Shown piece after piece: positions 7,557 to 12,537 of a stretch of 15,773 nucleotides of DNA. The notes beneath the pieces were generated by a model that saw only the letters and a program-made list of their open reading frames with translations, ran no database searches and was not told the DNA's origin. A program made the translations under genes and the position numbers. Source of the DNA: Collinsella sp. AM17-1 (GTDB taxonomy: Bacteria; Actinomycetota; Coriobacteriia; Coriobacteriales; Coriobacteriaceae); NCBI RefSeq assembly GCF_003470665.1, contig NZ_QRJZ01000008.1, positions 1 through 15,773 on the forward strand. The letters run 5' to 3'. How positions within the stretch are numbered: the stretch's first letter is position 1; each line of letters starts with the position of its first letter.

Positions 7557-8432
7557 TCAGCCAAAACGCCCCGTCAAATAATCCGCGGTGCGCGGATCGG
7601 ACGGATTCTTGAAGAGTTGCGCGGTGGGCGCGTGCTCCACCAGCTCACCCAGCAAAAAGAACGCAACCGAATCGGAAATACGCGCGGCCTGCTGCATGTT
7701 GTGCGTCACGACCACCAGCGTGCAGGTCTCCTTGAGCTCGCAGGCCAACTGCTCCACCACCAACGTCGACACAGGGTCGAGTGCCGAAGTCGGCTCGTCC
7801 ATCAGCAGAATGTCGGGCTGCACGGCAAGTGCGCGGGCGATGCACAGGCGCTGCTGCTGTCCACCCGAAAGACCCAGGCCCGACTCTTTGAGCTTGTCCT
7901 TGACCTCGTCCCACAGGGCAGCGCGACGCAGGGAGTCCTCGACCAGCTCATCGAGCACGGCGCGGTCGCGCACACCCATACCGCGAGGACCGTAGGCGAC
8001 GTTGTCGTAGATGCTCATGGGAAATGGGTTGGGGCGTTGGAACACCATGCCCACGCGCTGGCGCAAACGGCAGATGTCGCAATCGCCCAGGATATCTTGA
8101 CCATCGAGCGCAATCTTGCCCTCGATGCGGCAATCCTTGATGCCGTCGTTCATGCGGTTAAAGCAGCGCAGCAACGTGGACTTTCCGCAGCCCGAAGGCC
8201 CGATGAACGAGGTGATCTGCTTGTCGCGGATCTTGATATTCACGTCCTTGAGCGCATGGTGGTCGCCATAGAACAGGTCGATGCCCTCGACATCGATGCG
8301 CGTCGGCGAGGCGGCAAGATCCTCTGCCGTGGGGCGAGTCGCATCCCCAACCTCGCGCTCATGCGCGGCCTCGGCCTGCGCTTCCATGAGTTCTTCAAGC
8401 TCCGTGGGCTCCGCAGCCGCAGCAGCCGTCAT
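7557..8432 (-). CDS. pstB: Phosphate ABC transporter ATP-binding protein PstB
   Basis: The 291-residue ATPase powers the PstSCAB high-affinity phosphate importer from the cytoplasmic face. Motifs: Walker [10 protein letters not shown] (78-86), Q-loop [10 protein letters not shown] with Gln132, signature LSGGQQQR (188-195), Walker B ILLMDEPT (208-215), H-loop His244. The [20 protein letters not shown] run is diagnostic of PstB. I chose the ATG at 8430-8432 because GGAGG lies eight bases before it; the in-frame ATG five codons earlier (8447) has no ribosome site and overlaps this one. About 45 acidic, alanine-rich residues precede the usual beginning of the fold, so the protein is longer than the typical 250. 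No pstS, pstC, pstA or phoU gene is adjacent, which is unusual. Confidence 0.95.
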   Translation of the reverse strand: MTAAAAAEPTELEELMEAQAEAAHEREVGDATRPTAEDLAASPTRIDVEGIDLFYGDHHALKDVNIKIRDKQITSFIGPSGCGKSTLLRCFNRMNDGIKDCRIEGKIALDGQDILGDCDICRLRQRVGMVFQRPNPFPMSIYDNVAYGPRGMGVRDRAVLDELVEDSLRRAALWDEVKDKLKESGLGLSGGQQQRLCIARALAVQPDILLMDEPTSALDPVSTLVVEQLACELKETCTLVVVTHNMQQAARISDSVAFFLLGELVEHAPTAQLFKNPSDPRTADYLTGRFG

Positions 8433-8508
8433 ACCGCACACCTCCATATCGATATCAATTCAGCAGTATCAATAGTAGGAATCGCGGCTCATACGCACGT
8501 GAGCACAT

Positions 8509-8525
8509 TGTCAAGTGTTTGTAAG
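8509..8525 (-). promoter_or_regulatory. Possible Pho-box/promoter upstream of pstB
   Basis: On the minus strand CTTACA (8520-8525) and TTGACA (8509-8514) repeat at an 11-base interval, as PhoP boxes of Gram-positive bacteria do. TTGACA also matches a consensus -35, but the nearest -10-like TATGAG (8488-8493) is only 15 bases away. The site lies 77-93 bases before the pstB start codon, in the short gap after the VanS-like gene. This is suggestive only: one pair, no set of related promoters to compare. Confidence 0.3.
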
Positions 8526-8535
8526 GGCACGCTAG

Positions 8536-9774
8536 CTATGCGGCGGGCAGCTCGATGGTGAATATCGTGTGTTCGGGCGTCGATTCACTTGCAACGGTAC
8601 CGCCGTGTGCCGCGATGATCTCCTTGGCAATAGCAAGGCCCAAACCGGCACCACCGCGATTGGTCGCACGCGCCGCATCCAGGCGATAGAACTTCTCAAA
8701 GATCACCTTGAGCTTAGCCGCAGGGATAGGATCGCCCTGATTGATAAAGCGCACGCGCACGCCGCCATCGTCTTGGCGCCTGGCCTCAATCGTGATAGTC
8801 GAGCCCTCATAGCTATAGGCGACGGCGTTTTTCATGATGTTGTTAAACACGCGGGCCATCTTATCGCCATCCACGAGCACCGTCAGGTCCTCGCGAATAT
8901 CAACCTGGGCTTCCTTATGCTGCTCGTTGAGGATGGGATAGAACTCGTCAGCCACCTGAGCCAGCAGCAACCCCAGATCAACATAGCCGCGCGTGAGCAC
9001 GATATCGTGGAAGTCAAAGCGCGTGATATCGAAGAACTCTTCGATGAGCGCATCGAGCCGGTGCGCCTTGTCGAGCGCCACGCCCGTAAAGTGCGCACGT
9101 TGCTCAACCGGCAGCTCAGGAGCCTCTTGAAGCAGCGAAAGATAGCCCACCACACTGGCAAGCGGGGTGCGTAGGTCATGTGCCAAGTACGTGACCAGGT
9201 CGTCCTTGCGATGAGACTCGTCACGCAAGGCCTGCTGCACCCTGCGCTCGCGATCGCGCACACGGTTGAGTGCGCCCTCGACCTCCAGGAAGTCGCCGTC
9301 GATGTTGTCCCAGGTGTCGGGGTGATCGATCAGGCGATCTTGAATACGAGCGGCCAGCACACAATCGGCATGCTGCTCGCCCTGCTCATAGCCCTGGTAG
9401 TACAGGGCGCGGCCGCAAAAGAACAGCACGCACACGGCAAGCGCCAGCACAAAGCCAAGCATGTTGAATACAAAGCCGGCATCGAACAGCACCGGCCCTT
9501 CGATGCCGCCGAGTGCCATGGCGCCAATCGCCAACGTCATGGCCCACGCGGCACCGCCAATCACCACGCAGCGGCGTACGATTTCAAATCGATCGATCAG
9601 CAAAAAGCCGACAAGCAGCACCGCCAAGATTCCAGCGATGTTATCGATGCCAATCAGCAGCAGGCTCAGCAAAAAGAGCAGCACCGTTGCAAGCGCGCGG
9701 TTGTCGACGACCGACCTCACGTATTCAAAGAGTCGATCGGGCACCTCGAATGCCTGCCTATCGTCTTTTGTCAT
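8536..9774 (-). CDS. VanS-like sensor histidine kinase with four predicted membrane helices
   Basis: The 412-residue kinase pairs with the VanR-like regulator encoded 25 bases upstream. Four hydrophobic segments at about 28-43, 45-61, 70-89 and 101-121 are joined by very short loops, so there is almost no external sensor domain. The catalytic part follows: H-box LVTYLAHDLRTPLASVVGYL (His199), N-box FNNIMKNAVAYS, and G2 GGAGLGLA near 374-381. The G1 box is replaced by FINQGDPIP, a degenerate form compatible with the VanS group. The H-box and FYRLDAARATNRGGAGLGLA strongly recall VanS. I chose the ATG at 9772-9774, with GGGGA seven bases upstream; a GTG two codons earlier has its Shine-Dalgarno too close. 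No vanH/A/X genes are present, so it is probably an envelope sensor, not glycopeptide resistance itself. Confidence 0.88.
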   Translation of the reverse strand: MTKDDRQAFEVPDRLFEYVRSVVDNRALATVLLFLLSLLLIGIDNIAGILAVLLVGFLLIDRFEIVRRCVVIGGAAWAMTLAIGAMALGGIEGPVLFDAGFVFNMLGFVLALAVCVLFFCGRALYYQGYEQGEQHADCVLAARIQDRLIDHPDTWDNIDGDFLEVEGALNRVRDRERRVQQALRDESHRKDDLVTYLAHDLRTPLASVVGYLSLLQEAPELPVEQRAHFTGVALDKAHRLDALIEEFFDITRFDFHDIVLTRGYVDLGLLLAQVADEFYPILNEQHKEAQVDIREDLTVLVDGDKMARVFNNIMKNAVAYSYEGSTITIEARRQDDGGVRVRFINQGDPIPAAKLKVIFEKFYRLDAARATNRGGAGLGLAIAKEIIAAHGGTVASESTPEHTIFTIELPAA

Positions 9775-9799
9775 ATCCACTTCCCCACCATCAAAGGCG

Positions 9800-10495
9800 T
9801 TATTCGATTATGTAGCCGACGCCCCAGACGTTTTTGATAAAGCGCGGCTTTTGAGCGTCGTCACCGATCTTTTCGCGCAGGTGGCGAATGTGCACCATCA
9901 CCGTATTGTTGGAGCCGGGCATAAAATCCTCGTTCCACACCGCGCGGAACAGATCCTCCACGGCCACCACACTGCCGCGATGCTCGACCAGATACAGCAA
10001 GATGGAATACTCGATGGGCGTGAGGCGCACCGGCGCACCGTCCACCATTACGGAACGAGCATCGCGGTTGATCTCCAGGCCGTCGAGCTGGATGATCGGC
10101 GACTCGGCCACCTGCGCGCGGCTACCGTAGCTGGTGTAGCGGCGAAGCTGAGCATGCACGCGCGCGATGAGCTCAAGCGGACGGAACGGCTTAACCACGT
10201 AATCGTCCGCGCCAAGCGAAAGGCCCTCGATCTTGTCTTGCTGGGCATCGCGCGCCGTCAGCATGATCACGGGATAGGTATGGCTGGAACGGATCGTACG
10301 CAGCAACTCAAGCCCATCGATATCGGGCAGCATGACATCCAGCAGCGCAAGATCGAACTCCTGCTCCAAGATTGCCTTGGCAGCATCGGCCCCGCTATAG
10401 GCGACCTGTACGTCAAAGCCTTCTTTTGTAAGGTAGATACCAACCAAGTCGGCGATGGCCTTTTCGTCATCAACTACCAAAATGCGCTCGTTCAT
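9800..10495 (-). CDS. VanR-like OmpR-family response regulator
   Basis: The 231-residue regulator has a receiver domain (Asp9-Asp10-Glu11, phospho-acceptor Asp53 in LLDVMLPDIDG, Thr80, Lys102 in VKPF) and a C-terminal winged-helix domain ending in VWGVGYIIE. The stretch KIEGLSLGADDYVVKPF and the following LELIARVHAQLRRYTSY closely follow the VanR pattern. The ATG has AGAGGAG about five bases upstream. It is the first gene of a two-gene operon with the VanS-like kinase and is divergent from a D,D-carboxypeptidase gene, its most obvious candidate target. A -10-like CATAAT lies upstream on the minus strand without a good -35. Confidence 0.9.
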   Translation of the reverse strand: MNERILVVDDEKAIADLVGIYLTKEGFDVQVAYSGADAAKAILEQEFDLALLDVMLPDIDGLELLRTIRSSHTYPVIMLTARDAQQDKIEGLSLGADDYVVKPFRPLELIARVHAQLRRYTSYGSRAQVAESPIIQLDGLEINRDARSVMVDGAPVRLTPIEYSILLYLVEHRGSVVAVEDLFRAVWNEDFMPGSNNTVMVHIRHLREKIGDDAQKPRFIKNVWGVGYIIE

Positions 10496-10554
10496 GCGTG
10501 CTCCTCTCGCGCTCCATTATGCCCGAGGGGGCGCATGCCACACACAACAAGCGT

Positions 10555-10581
10555 GGGTGATTAAGTCGGCCTTAAGCACCC
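10555..10581. promoter_or_regulatory. 27-bp near-perfect palindrome between the VanR-like and carboxypeptidase genes
   Basis: GGGTGATTAAG (10555-10565) and CTTAAGCACCC (10571-10581) are inverted repeats of 11 bases with one mismatch around TCGGC. The site is about 60 bases before the regulator start and about 67 bases before the carboxypeptidase -10 element. Position and symmetry fit an operator for a dimeric regulator. OmpR-family proteins more often bind direct repeats, so a different repressor is possible. A second small hairpin, GCCCG-TT-CGGGC, is at 10586-10597. Confidence 0.5.
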
Positions 10582-10647
10582 TTGTGCCCGTTCGGGCGCG
10601 GATGTGGGCCACGCACGCACGCGATGATCGCCGACACCGGCAAACGA

Positions 10648-10653
10648 TATACT
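10648..10653 (+). promoter_or_regulatory. Probable -10 element for the carboxypeptidase gene
   Basis: TATACT lies about 40 bases before the GTG start. At the right distance upstream (10625-10630) there is only TGATCG, a poor -35. A strong -10 without a -35 is common in promoters that need an activator. The predicted transcript start, near 10660, rules out start codons upstream of it. Confidence 0.45.
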
Positions 10654-10692
10654 CTAGTTCCAGAAGAGACCATCCCGTCGAAAGCGAAATCT

Positions 10693-12033
10693 GTGAAGTC
10701 CCTCACCTCTTTTGCAAAGCGCTCTGCTCAGCTTGCCGCCGGCTTTGTCTGCGCTATCGCCCTTGCCGCTGGCGTGCCCACCGTCGCCGGCGCCCAAGTA
10801 CTCACGACCGACAATGTTTGCGGCAAAACCGCCGATGCGCGCGGCATCACGGCCGAAAATCTGCCCGATATCGATGCGACCAATGCGCTCGTCATGGGCA
10901 AAGACGGCACCGTCTACTATGGGCGCGGCGCCGATGAGCAGGTTAAAATCGCCTCGATCACCAAGGTCATGACCGCAATCCTAACCGTCGAGAATTGCAA
11001 GATGGACGAGAAGGTCACGGTGAGCAACGCCGCAGCCACCGTGGGTAATTCGACCGCCGGCTTGCTCGAAGGTGACGAGCTTACCGTGGAGCAGGCACTG
11101 CGCGGCCTGATGATTCCCTCGGGCAACGACGCCGCCGTCGTGCTCGCCGAATATGTGGGCAAGAAGATCGACCCTAAGACCAAAGACGCCGAGGCAACCT
11201 TTGTGAAGGCCATGAACGAGCGCGCCAAAAAGCTCGGCTGCACCGGCACGGTCTTTGAGAACCCACACGGTCTGGACTTTGATGAATGGGCCGGCGACAT
11301 GCACTCAACCGCACATGACGTAGCGCTGATGATGCAGGAGGCCATGAAAAACGACACGATCCGCGAGGTCGTAGCGAGCGAGGATTCCTGGATCGAGGTC
11401 ACGGGCGCCGACGGCACCGACCATTCGCATTCCATGGACACGCATAACTATTTGCTGGGCCAAGATGGCAACATCGGTGGCAAGACCGGCACCACCGACG
11501 ACGCGGGCTATTGCTTTACGAGCGCCTACAACCGCGACGGCGACGAGATCTACACCGTCGTTTTGAACTCCACCACCACCGACCAGCGCTTTACCGATAC
11601 CGCAACCCTTGCCAATTGGTACTACGGTCACAAGGTGACGGTCGCAATCGCCAACACACAGGAAAAGACCGCCAACGGCAACCCGCTTATGGCGCGCATT
11701 GGTCAAACCGACTGGACGGATAAGACGATCGACGCCACACTCGCCGATCCCACGGCGCAAGCGACCGTGTTTTCCCTTGCCGGCGAGGTGACCGAAAAGG
11801 TTAGCTACGACGATCTTTCGGGCACGGTGCATGTGGGCGACAAGGTGGGCAGCGTCACGCTCAAGCAGGACGGCACCAAGATCGCCGTCATGGACCTGGT
11901 TGCCGACGAGGAAGGCGCAGGGCCGAATCCCATTGAATGGCTGCTCGTGAAGCTCGATCGCTTGGGCCGTCGCATCGACAACCGCCCACTCACGGCAGAA
12001 AGCGAGACCGTCGCCAAGGCGCCCGAGGTGTAG
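10693..12033 (+). CDS. Secreted D-alanyl-D-alanine carboxypeptidase (PBP5/DacA family, peptidase S11)
   Basis: The 446-residue penicillin-binding enzyme removes the terminal D-Ala from peptidoglycan stem peptides outside the membrane. The signal peptide is clear: KSLTSFAKR, then a hydrophobic run, then a likely cut after VAGA (residue 34). The active-site triad of motifs is complete: SITK (Ser88, Lys91), SGN (Ser143) and KTG (264-266, within GGKTGTTDDAGYC). A beta-rich C-terminal domain follows (about 310-405), then NPIEWLLVKLDRLGRRIDN, an amphipathic helix like the membrane anchor of PBP5. I chose the GTG at 10693 because it gives a normal signal peptide and lies downstream of the likely promoter; upstream in-frame ATGs at 10582 and 10624 would add an odd polar extension. 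GAAAG upstream is a weak ribosome site. It stands alone and ends in a strong terminator. Confidence 0.93.
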   Translation: MKSLTSFAKRSAQLAAGFVCAIALAAGVPTVAGAQVLTTDNVCGKTADARGITAENLPDIDATNALVMGKDGTVYYGRGADEQVKIASITKVMTAILTVENCKMDEKVTVSNAAATVGNSTAGLLEGDELTVEQALRGLMIPSGNDAAVVLAEYVGKKIDPKTKDAEATFVKAMNERAKKLGCTGTVFENPHGLDFDEWAGDMHSTAHDVALMMQEAMKNDTIREVVASEDSWIEVTGADGTDHSHSMDTHNYLLGQDGNIGGKTGTTDDAGYCFTSAYNRDGDEIYTVVLNSTTTDQRFTDTATLANWYYGHKVTVAIANTQEKTANGNPLMARIGQTDWTDKTIDATLADPTAQATVFSLAGEVTEKVSYDDLSGTVHVGDKVGSVTLKQDGTKIAVMDLVADEEGAGPNPIEWLLVKLDRLGRRIDNRPLTAESETVAKAPEV

Positions 12034-12057
12034 GGCGCAAGAATAATAAGTCCACTG

Positions 12058-12090
12058 AAAGGAGGCGTCCGAAAGGATGCCTCCTTTTTT
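12058..12090 (+). terminator. Intrinsic terminator of the carboxypeptidase gene
   Basis: A 13-bp stem (AAAGGAGGCGTCC at 12058-12070 with GGATGCCTCCTTT at 12075-12087, one G-U pair) closes a GAAA loop and is followed by T to 12090. It lies 25 bases past the stop codon. Confidence 0.93.
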
Positions 12091-12092
12091 GA

Positions 12093-12110
12093 GGGTTCGA
12101 ATCCCCAGCT
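12093..12110 (+). pseudogene. Isolated tRNA-Ser T-arm fragment
   Basis: GGGTTCGAATCCCCAGCT equals the T-loop, 3' T-stem and first acceptor bases of the functional tRNA-Ser at 12355-12445, but on the opposite strand and with nothing else of a tRNA around it. A second copy is at 12283-12299. It could be an old integration scar or part of the palindromic unit described for 12165-12305. Confidence 0.5.
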
Positions 12111-12124
12111 AACGTGGTTCAACT

Positions 12125-12150
12125 AAAAAAGGGTCCCTTTCGGAACCCTT
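12125..12150 (-). terminator. Intrinsic terminator, copy A
   Basis: On the minus strand AAGGGTTCC-GAAA-GGGACCCTT (one G-U pair) is followed by TTTTTT. It sits 14 bases downstream of a tRNA-like GCCA end at 12165-12168 and has the same layout as the true tRNA-Ser terminator at 12315-12340. Confidence 0.85.
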
Positions 12151-12164
12151 CTTTAAAGTCTTAC

Positions 12165-12305
12165 TGGCGGAGAGCTGGGGATGTCCGGGCATGCTGCGCA
12201 TGCCCTCCGGCTTCAAAACCTGGCGGCTTTTCGCCCACGGGCTACAAACGCTTTCGCGTTTGCTTAACGCCCGTGCCCTCTCGGGTTCGAATCCCCAGCC
12301 TCCTT
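12165..12305 (-). other. tRNA-Ser-ended multi-hairpin element (possible structured RNA or tRNA remnant)
   Basis: On the minus strand a 5' arm GGAGGCTGGGGAT (12291-12303) can pair with ATCCCCAGCTCTCC (12169-12182), with one bulge. The 3' arm is followed by GCCA, exactly as in the true tRNA-Ser, and then by an intrinsic terminator. Between the arms lie a long hairpin (12236-12242 with 12269-12275, and 12245-12251 with 12256-12262, loop TTTC), a GGCG/CGCC hairpin (12222-12235) and a perfect GGGCATG/CATGCCC hairpin (12187-12205). There is no normal D-arm, anticodon arm or T-arm, so it is not a standard tRNA. It has no long reading frame. It may be a tRNA-derived RNA, a palindromic mobile repeat inserted in a tRNA copy, or decay debris. 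Expression is not shown. Confidence 0.5.
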
Positions 12306-12314
12306 TCTCCGCAC

Positions 12315-12340
12315 AAAAAAGGGCCCCAAATGGGACCCTT
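12315..12340 (-). terminator. Intrinsic terminator of tRNA-Ser, copy B
   Basis: AAGGGTCCC-ATTT-GGGGCCCTT on the minus strand (one U-G pair) followed by TTTTTT, 14 bases after the tRNA CCA end. Confidence 0.92.
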
Positions 12341-12354
12341 CTTTCAAGTCATAC

Positions 12355-12445
12355 TGGCGGAGAGCTGGGGATTCGAACCCCAGATGCCCTTTTGGGGCAT
12401 ACTCGCTTAGCAGGCGAGCACCTTCGGCCTCTCGGTCAGCTCTCC
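12355..12445 (-). tRNA. tRNA-Ser(GCT)
   Basis: The 91-base gene includes an encoded CCA. The acceptor stem GGAGAGC pairs with GCTCTCC. The anticodon stem-loop is CTCGC-CTGCTAA-GCGAG, giving anticodon GCT, which reads AGC/AGU serine codons. The long variable arm (TGCCCCAAAAGGGCA) marks a class II serine tRNA, and the T-arm is CTGGGGTTCGAATCCCCAG. It has its own promoter and terminator. Its 3' end and terminator are copied 190 bases downstream without the tRNA body. Confidence 0.97.
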
Positions 12446-12459
12446 GTAACAGCCGTTCT

Positions 12460-12488
12460 ATAGTAACCAAACAGCCAAGGATGGGCAA
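12460..12488 (-). promoter_or_regulatory. Promoter of tRNA-Ser
   Basis: On the minus strand TTGCCC (12483-12488), a 17-base spacer and TACTAT (12460-12465) form a good sigma-70-type promoter; the tRNA begins 14 bases after the -10 box. Confidence 0.75.
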
Positions 12489-12537
12489 GAGGAAATTTTC
12501 TAATTGCCTAGCAGCCTTTCCTTCTTGAAAGCTTCGC

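Noticed and set aside
8433..8447. Earlier ATG for pstB
   Set aside because: No ribosome site precedes it, and its own first codons form the GGAGG site for the ATG at 8432.
8536..10495. Glycopeptide-resistance cluster
   Set aside because: Only the regulator and sensor resemble VanR and VanS. No vanH, ligase or vanX gene is present, and the adjacent carboxypeptidase is a PBP5-type serine enzyme, not a VanX/VanY metalloenzyme.
10582..10692. Upstream start giving the carboxypeptidase a 37-residue N-terminal extension
   Set aside because: The extension is polar and would bury the signal peptide, and it overlaps the likely -10 box and lies next to the palindrome. The GTG at 10693 gives a normal secreted protein.
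12165..12313. Possible selenocysteine tRNA on the plus strand (GGCTTCAAAACC resembles a UCA anticodon arm, with long extra arm and a T-loop)
   Set aside because: The 5' and 3' ends do not make an 8-bp acceptor stem, there is no CCA at the plus-strand 3' end, and the anticodon stem pairs poorly. The same bases are better explained by the hairpin array on either strand.
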